Below are positions 1-5,558 of a stretch of DNA of 6,903 nt, piece after piece. The number at the start of each line of letters is the position of its first letter. Position 1 is the stretch's first letter. A program made the position numbers and the translations under genes. Origin of the DNA: an uncultured Sphingobacteriaceae bacterium (GTDB lineage: Bacteria; Bacteroidota; Bacteroidia; Sphingobacteriales; Sphingobacteriaceae); the NCBI GenBank assembly GCA_937875035.1, contig CALNCF010000107.1, positions 1-6,903 on the forward strand, read 5' to 3'. The notes beneath the pieces were generated by a model that had not been told where the DNA came from, did not search any database, and saw only the letters and a program-made list of their open reading frames with translations.

Positions 1-482
1 AAAAGCAGGGGAGTATGGCAGGAGGGTACCATGTTTATGTGCCCGGAGAAGATCCTGTAAAGCAGGCAGCGCATTATGCCCGTTATGTAAAGCTGGAGAA
101 AGGGAACTTCAGGCCGGTGGTCGATGTGGAATACATGCCCGGCAGCCGGGAGCTCCTGGTTTCCGAAGCCCGCTTTACGGCCGACCTGGAAATCTTTCTC
201 GGCCAGCTCGAAAGGGCGTATGGGCTGAAGCCCGTGATCTATACCCATATGGATTTTTACGAGCGTTACCTCTCCGGCAGCTTCAGTCATTATCCGTACT
301 GGATGGCATCGTATACGCAGGAAGCGCCGGGTATGATGAGCCTGTTCTCAGAGCCTGACCCGGAGGTTTTGCCGGCGATCTACGTATGGCAGTTCACTGC
401 TTCAGAAAGCATCCCCGGTGTGGCCGGCCCGGTGAGCATCAGCTTCCTGCCCATGGCGAATGTGCATAGCATGTCATATTAG
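1..482 (+). CDS. GH25-family lysozyme-like protein, 5' end cut by window
   Basis: This is the C-terminal part of a glycoside hydrolase family 25 (Chalaropsis-type muramidase) protein. The family cleaves the beta-1,4 bond between N-acetylmuramic acid and N-acetylglucosamine in peptidoglycan. The frame is open from base 3 through the ATG at 15, so that ATG is internal and the true start lies left of the window. Seen motifs are GGYHVYVPGEDPVKQA (the family's G-YHF-dp--QA stretch), RPVVDVEY (the D-x-E pair containing the catalytic glutamate), LKPVIYTH, YPYWMASY and YVWQFT--ESIPGVAG. About 160 of the usual 200-plus residues are present; the N-terminal catalytic Asp strand is outside. One oddity is the last strand, which reads VSISFL where the family usually has a vDlN-like segment. 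The gene converges with the SemiSWEET gene, with only 7 bp between their stops. Confidence 0.85.
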   Translation, partial: KQGSMAGGYHVYVPGEDPVKQAAHYARYVKLEKGNFRPVVDVEYMPGSRELLVSEARFTADLEIFLGQLERAYGLKPVIYTHMDFYERYLSGSFSHYPYWMASYTQEAPGMMSLFSEPDPEVLPAIYVWQFTASESIPGVAGPVSISFLPMANVHSMSY

Positions 483-489
483 GGAATGC

Positions 490-756
490 CTACGACTTCC
501 CGTATTTCAAACGGAAAAAAAGTAAGACCACGTTCACTGAAAAGGAGAAGCTGTTGGCGATGATAATGGGCAGATCGCGGATCAGTATACCGTAGCAAAC
601 CCACAGCGCCAGGCCGATGATCAGGGTGATGATCGTGAGGATGGAAATATGCTCCGCCTTCCGTTCCCTGATGGTCATGATCAGCTGAGGCAGCATAGCA
701 ACGGCAGTGCATATCCCTGCAATAATGCCTAAGGCAGTAATGTACGAGCCGCTCAT
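490..756 (-). CDS. SemiSWEET sugar transporter (PQ-loop/MtN3 family)
   Basis: This 88-residue integral membrane protein matches the bacterial SemiSWEET family. These proteins are half-size SWEETs with three helices that dimerise to carry mono- or disaccharides passively across the inner membrane. Visible hydrophobic segments lie at about residues 5-25, 38-58 and 61-82. The defining Pro-Gln pair sits at residues 23-24 in AMLPQLIMTIR. The family's pocket Trp and Asn are present as W52 (LWVCYG) and N68 (IIANSF). Length and helix order are normal for the family. The start codon overlaps the stop of the upstream gene in an ATGA arrangement (753-756), so the two are almost certainly co-transcribed and translationally coupled. 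The substrate cannot be read from the sequence. Confidence 0.9.
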   Translation of the reverse strand: MSGSYITALGIIAGICTAVAMLPQLIMTIRERKAEHISILTIITLIIGLALWVCYGILIRDLPIIIANSFSFSVNVVLLFFRLKYGKS

Positions 757-1100
757 AGGGCAGGGGACGCTTCTTTAACATAGACCTCACCCTTGTAGGG
801 ATGGATCGAAGAATGATACCGATAGCCCGATTCGACCAGGTAATAGGTCATCAGGTCGCACCAGCAGATCTCTTCCCGGAAGATGTCTACCTGCGGGAGC
901 GTGCCGCGCTGGCAGCTGTTAGGCTTGTCGTAGTCGTATTCGCCGTTATGCTGTTTGCACCATTCCGTAAACAGGTTCATTTCCGAAGGGTGAGAGAACA
1001 CGATCTTGAAATGCGTTTCCTCCGTAACCGATTTCAGGTCATCGTTCAGGTAATGATGATGCTTATGGCGATGGCGGATGATCTTTGCCGTGTATTGCAT
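753..1100 (-). CDS. Unrecognised 115-aa protein upstream of SemiSWEET
   Basis: I do not recognise this family. The 115-residue product appears soluble, with no signal peptide or membrane helix. The N-terminus is basic and histidine-rich (RHRHKHHHY, residues 9-17). Four cysteines lie at 48, 63, 79 and 81, the last two as CWC. The second half is rich in aromatic residues (YYLVESGYRYH). His plus Cys content would allow metal binding, but no known site pattern is evident, so this is only a thought. Support for coding comes from the 4-bp ATGA overlap with the SemiSWEET start and from plausible globular composition. It is first in a two-gene unit. Only about 30 bp separate its start from the terminator of the preceding minus-strand gene, so its promoter must lie in or overlap that terminator. 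Confidence 0.7.
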   Translation of the reverse strand: MQYTAKIIRHRHKHHHYLNDDLKSVTEETHFKIVFSHPSEMNLFTEWCKQHNGEYDYDKPNSCQRGTLPQVDIFREEICWCDLMTYYLVESGYRYHSSIHPYKGEVYVKEASPAL

Positions 1101-1129
1101 ATATACCGGTTTAATGCCAGGTGTTGAAC

Positions 1130-1162
1130 AAAAAAATCCGTTTTATTCAGTATAAAACGGAT
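1130..1162 (-). terminator. Intrinsic terminator after the small basic protein gene
   Basis: A perfect 11-bp inverted repeat, ATCCGTTTTAT (1136-1146) and ATAAAACGGAT (1152-1162), encloses a 5-nt loop. On the minus strand it runs straight into a T tract (seven A on the plus strand, 1130-1136). It lies 14 bp past the stop codon of the 59-aa minus-strand gene. The other side of the stem lacks a T run, so termination is expected on the minus strand only. Confidence 0.9.
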
Positions 1163-1176
1163 CTTGAAGCACCAGC

Positions 1177-1356
1177 CTATGCCTGTCTTTTTTTGTCGTT
1201 CGTGCCGCGTTCCCGGTCGTCTGTACGATCGTTCCCGCCAACATGTTTGGCATTGGCTGTAGACCGGATGGTCTTTGACTCCAGTCCTTTCTTGGCAGTT
1301 TCGCTCTTGGTGGTAGCGTCTGCTCTCTTCGTCGAATGATTTTTATTCGTTTCCAT
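1177..1356 (-). CDS. Small disordered, charged protein (59 aa), unknown function
   Basis: This short product begins METNKNHSTKRA and ends GTNDKKRQA. It is almost all Lys, Arg, Asp, Thr, Ser, Asn and Ala, with no hydrophobic core, so it is predicted to be intrinsically disordered. I do not recognise a family. Coding is supported by its position directly upstream of a perfect minus-strand intrinsic terminator. I prefer the ATG at 1356. An in-frame ATG at 1398 would add 14 residues (MVLLTILMNFIFIV), a hydrophobic run that would give a short membrane anchor. That longer form is possible but the run is short for a helix. The 150 bp upstream, to the DUF3820 gene, contain no convincing promoter. Confidence 0.6.
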   Translation of the reverse strand: METNKNHSTKRADATTKSETAKKGLESKTIRSTANAKHVGGNDRTDDRERGTNDKKRQA

Positions 1357-1506
1357 AACAATGAATATGAAGTTCATCAGGATGGTCAACAAGACCATGC
1401 CTGCCGCTGCTGCGCCAGGGGCTATGCTGCTGTGCGGTTATTGTGGAATAGATTTTACAGCTGGGGAGAAATATGTTCAGGAGTGGAACGAAAAGCTGCT
1501 TCGGTA

Positions 1507-1731
1507 TTACTGCATCTTCTTCAGCTCATGGAGCAGGTATTCCAGCCCGTTGAGCCTGATCTCGTACATCAGCCCGAGCTGCTGTCCCAGCTTGCCCGGC
1601 GGAAAGCCCTTGTTATGGTACCACACCAGGTAATGCTCCGGCAGGTTACAAAGCAATACATCCTTATATTTCCCGTAAGGCATTTTATGCTGCACCAGGC
1701 TAAGCAGTATTTCTTTGTTGAAGATATCCAT
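1507..1731 (-). CDS. DUF3820 family protein (74 aa)
   Basis: The product starts MDIFNKEILLSLV and matches the DUF3820 family (Pfam name: putative quorum-sensing-regulated virulence factor). The hallmark segments are MPYGKYKDVLLCNLPEHYLVW (about 19-39), GFPPGKLGQQLGLMYEI and LNGLEYLL near the end. The length is typical, as these proteins are small single-domain cytosolic products. No biochemical function is established to my knowledge. The frame is open for another 64 codons upstream, but family similarity begins at the ATG at 1731. The upstream extension overlaps the divergent kinase gene and looks like its antisense shadow. The gene is divergent from the kinase, with 61 bp between the starts. 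Confidence 0.85.
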   Translation of the reverse strand: MDIFNKEILLSLVQHKMPYGKYKDVLLCNLPEHYLVWYHNKGFPPGKLGQQLGLMYEIRLNGLEYLLHELKKMQ

Positions 1732-1781
1732 GGCCGAAAGTACGAAAATCAGCAGGTATCCCGCGGGCTGAAATTTTTTTC

Positions 1782-1789
1782 TATTTTTG
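1782..1789 (+). promoter_or_regulatory. Possible Bacteroidota -7 element (TATTTTTG)
   Basis: TATTTTTG exactly fits the Bacteroidota sigma-ABfr -7 consensus TAnnTTTG and sits immediately before the kinase ATG at 1793. No TTG -33 element is visible at the usual spacing. Its closeness to the ATG would imply a leaderless or nearly leaderless transcript. This is weak evidence, because the element lies in a T-rich run. Confidence 0.3.
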
Positions 1790-1792
1790 ACG

Positions 1793-2278
1793 ATGTCCTT
1801 TAAAATCAGGCTTGTTATCCCGGGCTCGTTCCGGAAAGTCATCCGGCACCTGGTCGGTGGCCGCGGTTTCAGCCTGGAGAACCGCATCCTCAATGCCATA
1901 TACCTGGTCATCCTCCTGATCATGGCCTATAATGTTCCTTTTAATTACTACGCCGGCCTGCACGAAACCGCCTGGATCTTCGCGGCCCTGTGCCTCGTCT
2001 TCCTGGCCATGTATTACTTATGCCGCTTTGCCGGGAAAATGTACCTGAGCATGATCCTGTCCATTGCGCTAGCCCATATTGCCTTCGCCCTGAACTACTT
2101 TGTAAGCTCAGGCATTGCCGGGGCGTCGCTGCTCTCCTTCTCGCTTACCTTCTTTCTCATGACCATGGTATCGCCGCGTCGTCATTATGTGTACTGGCTG
2201 GTGGCGAATATAGCCCTGGTCATGGGTGCTGTGGCTGGAATACATACACCCCGACCTGGTCAGCAGGATGTATGCTAA
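1793..2278 (+). CDS. Histidine kinase, N-terminal membrane part (frameshifted)
   Basis: This is the sensor half of a membrane histidine kinase that is broken by a frameshift. A basic N-terminal tail (about 1-30) is followed by five hydrophobic segments at roughly 31-50, 59-78, 83-102, 107-126 and 131-149, with very short loops. Signal sensing would therefore have to be within the membrane, as in multi-helix kinases lacking a periplasmic domain. From residue 145 the frame leaves the expected sequence and stops after GIHTPRPGQQDVC. The +1 frame overlaps it and continues smoothly as LWLEYIHPDLVS. I chose the ATG at 1793; a TTG two codons earlier is less likely. If the frameshift is real, this piece alone is a 161-aa membrane stub with no catalytic part. 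Confidence 0.75.
   Translation: MSFKIRLVIPGSFRKVIRHLVGGRGFSLENRILNAIYLVILLIMAYNVPFNYYAGLHETAWIFAALCLVFLAMYYLCRFAGKMYLSMILSIALAHIAFALNYFVSSGIAGASLLSFSLTFFLMTMVSPRRHYVYWLVANIALVMGAVAGIHTPRPGQQDVC
2214..2278 (+). other. Frameshift window inside the histidine kinase gene
   Basis: The upstream frame ends at 2278 and the downstream frame is closed by TAG at 2211-2213, so the shift must fall between 2214 and 2278. Removing one G from the GGG at 2224-2226 gives a continuous, family-like VMVLWLEYIHP. That makes a single extra G the simplest explanation. A true mutation, an assembly error or programmed +1 shifting are all possible. No heptameric slippery site is evident. Confidence 0.7.
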
Positions 2279-3095
2279 CCGCGCCGAGCAGTTTGCCGAC
2301 CTGGCTTCCACCTATATCATCAGCATATTCGGGATCTTTGCCGGAGCCTTCTATTTCAGGCGGGCGTACGAAAAAGAGCACCGTATGGTAGAAGAAAAGA
2401 GCGCCGCGCTCGAACGGCAGGATATGGAGAAGAACAAGCTGTTCTCCATCATCTCCCACGACTTCCGCAGCCCGCTCGACACCATCGAGGGATACCTGCA
2501 GATGCTGAAAGACGAGGGGCTGGGCGCAGCAGAACAAAGGCGTATACAGGAAGAGTTGCTGCTGGAAGTAAACCGCACCCAGGATTTGCTCTACAATATG
2601 CTGTCATGGTCGCGGGCCCAGCTGGGCGGGCTTAAAGCAGAGCCTCGCCCGGTGCAGCTTTCCGCGCTGATCTGTTCGGTGGTAGAGAACAAGCAGGCAG
2701 CCATCCGCGAAAAGAGCCTCCATGTTCCCATCCATGTGCCGGAAGAGCTCAGGGCAGAGGCCGACAGGTATATGCTGCTGATCATCCTGCGAAACCTGTT
2801 GGGGAACGCCGTCAAGTTCACCCCACCAGGCGGAACCATTACCATTACCGCGCAGCGAACCGGCCACCATTGCCTGGTCACGATCTGCGACAGCGGCGCC
2901 GGCATCCCTGCCGAGAAGCAGCAAGACATCTTCAGCCTGCATGTCAGGTCCGGCTACGGAACCAATAACGAAAAGGGTACCGGCCTGGGGCTCTTCCTCT
3001 GTAAGGAATACACCGAAGCCCTGCATGGGCGCATCTGGTTCGAAAGCGAAGCCGGTACCGGCAGCCGTTTTTACCTGGAGCTGCCGGCGGTGTAG
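2226..3095 (+). CDS. Histidine kinase, C-terminal catalytic part (HisKA + HATPase_c)
   Basis: This is the kinase half of the same gene. Numbered on the repaired 433-aa protein, it starts in membrane helix 5. A sixth helix lies at about 170-189, followed by a coiled linker (YEKEHRMVEEKSAALERQ). The HisKA domain follows, with phospho-acceptor His222 in SIISHDFRSPLD. The ATP-binding domain shows the N box (LRNLLGNAVKFTPPGG, Asn338), the G1 box (DSGAGI, Asp366) and the G2 box (GTGLGLFLCKE, about 395-405). All catalytic residues are present, so the kinase core is intact. It would autophosphorylate and pass phosphate to a response regulator, but no regulator gene is adjacent, making it an orphan in this window. 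As a stand-alone ORF it could begin at GTG 2226 or ATG 2268. Confidence 0.85.
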   Translation: MLWLEYIHPDLVSRMYANRAEQFADLASTYIISIFGIFAGAFYFRRAYEKEHRMVEEKSAALERQDMEKNKLFSIISHDFRSPLDTIEGYLQMLKDEGLGAAEQRRIQEELLLEVNRTQDLLYNMLSWSRAQLGGLKAEPRPVQLSALICSVVENKQAAIREKSLHVPIHVPEELRAEADRYMLLIILRNLLGNAVKFTPPGGTITITAQRTGHHCLVTICDSGAGIPAEKQQDIFSLHVRSGYGTNNEKGTGLGLFLCKEYTEALHGRIWFESEAGTGSRFYLELPAV

Positions 3096-3101
3096 ACAAT
3101 G

Positions 3102-3139
3102 TCCCGGTGTGCAGCATCCGGTCCGGGCCACTACCGGGA
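3102..3139. repeat. GC-rich inverted repeat between kinase and lipoprotein genes
   Basis: TCCCGGT (3102-3108) and ACCGGGA (3133-3139) are perfect 7-bp complements enclosing 24 nt, which contain a further CCGG-T-CCGG self-complementary core. A multi-arm RNA hairpin just after the kinase stop is possible. There is no T tract after it, so it is not a standard intrinsic terminator. Confidence 0.35.
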
Positions 3140-3176
3140 ATAATTATTGCATCATTCAGGGTACAATGAATACATC

Positions 3177-3698
3177 ATGGATATGAGAAACCTCCCTCGT
3201 TACCTGTTGGGTATGCTTGCAGCCTCTGTGCTGATCTTTTCGGCCTGTAAAAAGGACGAAAGCGAAGCGTGTCACACCAGCATCACCACGGTCAACAATT
3301 CAGATCAGGCGATCTACGTCAGCATTTCAGGGTTTTCCCACCCCGATACCACCTTCACCGGCGAAAGTCCCGCGCAAGACCCTGCACATACCCGGGTAGA
3401 AGCGCAGCAAGCCAATGCCAACACGCTGTACAGTCCGGCGCTGTGCTGGGAGGAACGTATTCCGCGCATCAGCTCCGGGATCTTATCGGTATATGTGTTC
3501 GATGCCTATACCGTCGACAGTATTCCCTGGGACACCGTCATCGCACAACAACGCTACGCCGCACGCTACGACCTGAGCCTGCAAGATCTCCGCACGCAGA
3601 GCTGGACCTTGATCTATCCGAAGGAGAGGGGGGGGGAAGGTTACTTGCCGATACAAAAAGTAAACCTATATTCAGAATCAATAAGTTATACTATTTGA
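3177..3698 (+). CDS. Probable surface-exposed lipoprotein, unknown function
   Basis: The N-terminus is a lipoprotein signal: a basic start (MDMRNLPRY), a hydrophobic core (LLGMLAASVLIF) and lipobox FSAC, with the acylated Cys at residue 24. The sequence after it, CKKDESE, resembles the acidic K-D/E lipoprotein export signal known from Bacteroidota, suggesting outer-membrane surface display. The mature part begins with a beta-rich stretch (TTVNNSDQAIYVSISGF). It later carries ILSVYVFDAYTVDSIPWDTVI and RYDLSLQDLRTQSWTLIYP. I associate this pattern with uncharacterised Bacteroidota lipoproteins but cannot name a family. The ATG at 3183 is an equally good start. After LIYP the frame crosses nine G residues into AT-rich DNA, and the last about 20 residues look unlike the rest. 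The native C-terminus may therefore have been altered by slippage or by the junction with the neighbouring island. Confidence 0.75.
   Translation: MDMRNLPRYLLGMLAASVLIFSACKKDESEACHTSITTVNNSDQAIYVSISGFSHPDTTFTGESPAQDPAHTRVEAQQANANTLYSPALCWEERIPRISSGILSVYVFDAYTVDSIPWDTVIAQQRYAARYDLSLQDLRTQSWTLIYPKERGGEGYLPIQKVNLYSESISYTI
3628..3636 (+). repeat. Homopolymer run of nine G in the lipoprotein 3' end
   Basis: Nine consecutive G lie in frame in the lipoprotein gene. As written, the protein ends SISYTI at 3698. One G fewer would end the protein after about a dozen more codons (…CRYKK). One G more would carry the frame to a TAG at 3758-3760, giving a basic tail ending VELNNF. The tract sits within about 25 bp of the sharp fall in GC content. 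Confidence 0.8.
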
Positions 3699-3745
3699 TT
3701 AAGAAGTTATTCAGAAATATAAGGAAAAGGGAGGAAAAAGTGGAG
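3637..3745. other. Left boundary of an AT-rich acquired island
   Basis: Base composition changes abruptly here: hand counts give 37 of 60 G/C at 2461-2520 and 13 of 60 at 4921-4980. Everything to the right stays AT-rich to the window end, and its genes are all on the minus strand. No integrase, tRNA or direct repeat is visible at the edge. The other end of the island lies outside the window. Confidence 0.65.
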
Positions 3746-3758
3746 TTAAATAACTTCT
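3676..3758. repeat. Inverted repeats between convergent lipoprotein and DUF4276 genes
   Basis: Two inverted repeats occupy the convergent junction. AATCAA (3676-3681) pairs with TTGATT (3695-3700) across 13 nt, over the lipoprotein stop. AGAAGTTATT (3702-3711) pairs with AATAACTTCT (3749-3758) across 37 nt, over the last codons of the DUF4276 gene. They may act as a weak two-way terminator or mark a recombination junction. Neither has a T tract, and AT-rich DNA yields such repeats by chance. Confidence 0.35.
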
Positions 3759-4402
3759 AGTTGAGTAATCCAATTATTGAAGAGATAAGATTTTGCCCTA
3801 AGCCTATCAAGACCAATAGCTTCAGCAATTATAGACCCATATACTATTTTGTTATATCCATTAATGATTCGAAGTAATCGTTCCGAAGGGCATGTTGCTT
3901 TATTACTGTTTATCATTTCCGGATCGGGGAACTGTCTAAATGTTGATTCCAATTCATTAAGACCCACCAAATCCTTAGGAGGTACTTGGCTTTTGATGAT
4001 GTCTATGTCATTAAATAGTAATCCTTCAAATTCATGCAGTTGTAAATATGGTATAAATCGATTTTGTAAAGTCGGGTCCAAATCATCGAGCATTGCTTGT
4101 TGTATTGTAGAAATGCGTAATCTTTTATCAACTATATTATGCGCATCTACCCAGCCAGGAAATCCATGTTTTGAATACATACCATAATAGTCGATTAAAG
4201 TCGTTACATAAGCACTAGTATCTGATTTTAAATGAGTTTCTATTTGCTCTTTCAGTTTATTCCATTTTACAATTCCTCCTCTAGATGCTTTTATCAATGG
4301 AGTTTGTAAATAGATATTGAGATTCATAAAAGGAATTTGCAAAGAAGACTTAATAAATTCTTGCTCTGTGGGGCCTTCACAGACGATTATGATTCTTTTC
4401 AT
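3746..4402 (-). CDS. DUF4276 TOPRIM-like protein, partner of the adjacent ATPase
   Basis: This 218-aa protein fits DUF4276, a family that resembles a TOPRIM nuclease fold. The opening strand MKRIIIVCEGPTEQEF carries the TOPRIM-type glutamate (E9, with E13). TTLIDYYGM (67-75) supplies the acidic D71 that would bind metal. PYLQLHEFEGLLF (118-130) and the C-terminal CPSERL, YNKIVYGSIIAEAIGL and IRAKSYLFNNW-like segments (171-211, here LRAKSYLFNNW) complete the family pattern. Length is normal. It begins 7 bp after the stop of the ATPase gene, so the two are co-translated. In OLD, PARIS and AbiL systems an ABC-type ATPase works with a TOPRIM domain that acts as the nuclease effector. By analogy this protein is the likely effector, though nuclease activity is not shown by sequence alone. 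Confidence 0.85.
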   Translation of the reverse strand: MKRIIIVCEGPTEQEFIKSSLQIPFMNLNIYLQTPLIKASRGGIVKWNKLKEQIETHLKSDTSAYVTTLIDYYGMYSKHGFPGWVDAHNIVDKRLRISTIQQAMLDDLDPTLQNRFIPYLQLHEFEGLLFNDIDIIKSQVPPKDLVGLNELESTFRQFPDPEMINSNKATCPSERLLRIINGYNKIVYGSIIAEAIGLDRLRAKSYLFNNWITQLEVI

Positions 4403-4409
4403 AATTCAA

Positions 4410-5480
4410 TTAAAAATTGGGATGACCAGTTGAAATTATATTTCTTTTCCATAAATCATCAATCGTATAATCTTCCAACCAAATTCTTAGACTATCACTA
4501 TTTAATCGTTCAAATACACTTTCACCATCTTTGTTATCTACAGTTATAACATCTTCAGGTGTAAAATGACTAATAAGATCCGTTGATTGAGTTGCTATAA
4601 TTACTTGACAATTTTTTGCTGCAACAGACTTAATTAGTCCTGCAAGTTTTGCGATAGCAGTTGGATGTAAACCTAGTTCGGGTTCATCAATAATTATCGT
4701 GTGTGGCATATTCGGTTGGAGAAAAAGTGTTGCTAAAGCAATAAAACGAATTGTTCCATCCGATAATGAATTAACTCCATATATTACAGGACTATATTTA
4801 CTTCTCCAACGCAATTTTATATTACCGTTATCTTCTGGCTGTAAAAAGAAATCTAAAAAATAAGGTGCTATGCTTTGTATAGTTTTAACAATCAGATTAT
4901 AAACTATTGGGTTTTTGTTTTGAATATTATAAAGAAAAGCTGCAATATTACTGCCTTTATCATAAAGATAATATTTATCATTTTCGATATTAGACTCTTT
5001 GTTAAACGGTGAATTTTCGCCTGTATCATGAAAATGGTATTTTGCTAATGAATTTAGATACTGACGAATATATTTTGCTCGAGGCATTGTTTCAAATCTT
5101 AACGTCGATTCTGGTCCAACAGATGCTATGTCTACAGGGTTAGTGATATACGGATTATTTCCGTACCACATCCCTTCTTTAGTAAAGATAAAACCTGCAT
5201 TTCCCTTCTTTAAAGTAAATGAATAAGCATTGGTGCCTTGGAAATACAGTTTGGTGGAAATTTCGTCAGTAATTTTGTCTCCCTTGTGTAAGAACGTGTC
5301 TCCGCCTTTTAACGCAACATATTCCTGCAAATTTCTATTATAGACTTGTCTCAAGAAGTCGAAAAAAGAAAGAAAATTACTTTTTCCACTACCATTTGCC
5401 CCGATCAATATATTTATTGGTAAAAGGCCTATGCTTAGCTCCTTAATTGATTTATATCCGTATATGTCAATTTTATTCAT
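4410..5480 (-). CDS. AAA/ABC-type ATPase (OLD/RecF-like, AAA_21)
   Basis: This 356-aa predicted ATPase of the AAA_21 / COG4637 kind is expected to dimerise and hydrolyse ATP as a sensor or switch. The N-terminus (MNKIDIYGYKSIKEL) is the usual first strand. Walker A is GANGSGKSN (27-35), the ABC signature is NSLSDGTIRF (237-246), Walker B is TIIIDEPELGLHP (261-273), and the switch strand is VIIATQSTDLI (293-303). The region between about 50 and 230 is the variable insert, with no motif I can identify. Unlike single-chain OLD proteins there is no C-terminal TOPRIM domain; that role appears to be carried by the DUF4276 protein encoded 7 bp downstream. It follows the methyltransferase gene by 78 bp, with no strong terminator or clear promoter between them. 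Confidence 0.9.
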   Translation of the reverse strand: MNKIDIYGYKSIKELSIGLLPINILIGANGSGKSNFLSFFDFLRQVYNRNLQEYVALKGGDTFLHKGDKITDEISTKLYFQGTNAYSFTLKKGNAGFIFTKEGMWYGNNPYITNPVDIASVGPESTLRFETMPRAKYIRQYLNSLAKYHFHDTGENSPFNKESNIENDKYYLYDKGSNIAAFLYNIQNKNPIVYNLIVKTIQSIAPYFLDFFLQPEDNGNIKLRWRSKYSPVIYGVNSLSDGTIRFIALATLFLQPNMPHTIIIDEPELGLHPTAIAKLAGLIKSVAAKNCQVIIATQSTDLISHFTPEDVITVDNKDGESVFERLNSDSLRIWLEDYTIDDLWKRNIISTGHPNF

Positions 5481-5558
5481 TCTATGCGTTTTTCCAAGAT
5501 CAGGGTATTAGCCTGAAGTTTCATAGTAAAATACAACTAAACTCTGTCTTTCCATATG

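Noticed and set aside
801..1127. Plus-strand open frame of 108 codons
   Set aside because: It is antisense to the 115-aa gene and crosses the region before the terminator. Its Val/Arg/Met-rich composition looks like a shadow.
1787..1792. TTG start for the histidine kinase
   Set aside because: It overlaps the TATTTTTG element, and an ATG two codons later is the simpler start.
1336..1803. Plus-strand open frames across 1336-1803 and 1361-1633
   Set aside because: They are antisense to the DUF3820 gene, which has recognisable family motifs, and the translations show no domain.
1732..1923. N-terminal extension of the DUF3820 frame
   Set aside because: Similarity to the family starts at the ATG at 1731. 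The extension is Arg-rich and antisense to the kinase N-terminus.
2604..3131. Long minus-strand open frame of about 175 codons opposite the kinase domain
   Set aside because: It is antisense to an intact HisKA/HATPase region with clear motifs. Its translation shows no family features, as expected in GC-rich DNA.
3269..3760. Alternative plus frame running past the lipoprotein stop
   Set aside because: Most of it is a shadow of the lipoprotein frame. Only the part after the G9 tract matters, and that is treated as a slippage possibility.
3849..4187. Plus-strand open frame inside the DUF4276 gene
   Set aside because: It is antisense to a gene with clear family motifs and has no recognisable domain.
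5500..5516. TCAGG/CCTGA hairpin between methyltransferase and ATPase genes
   Set aside because: The stem is only 5 bp with a 7-nt loop and no T tract on either strand, so it is too weak to call a terminator.
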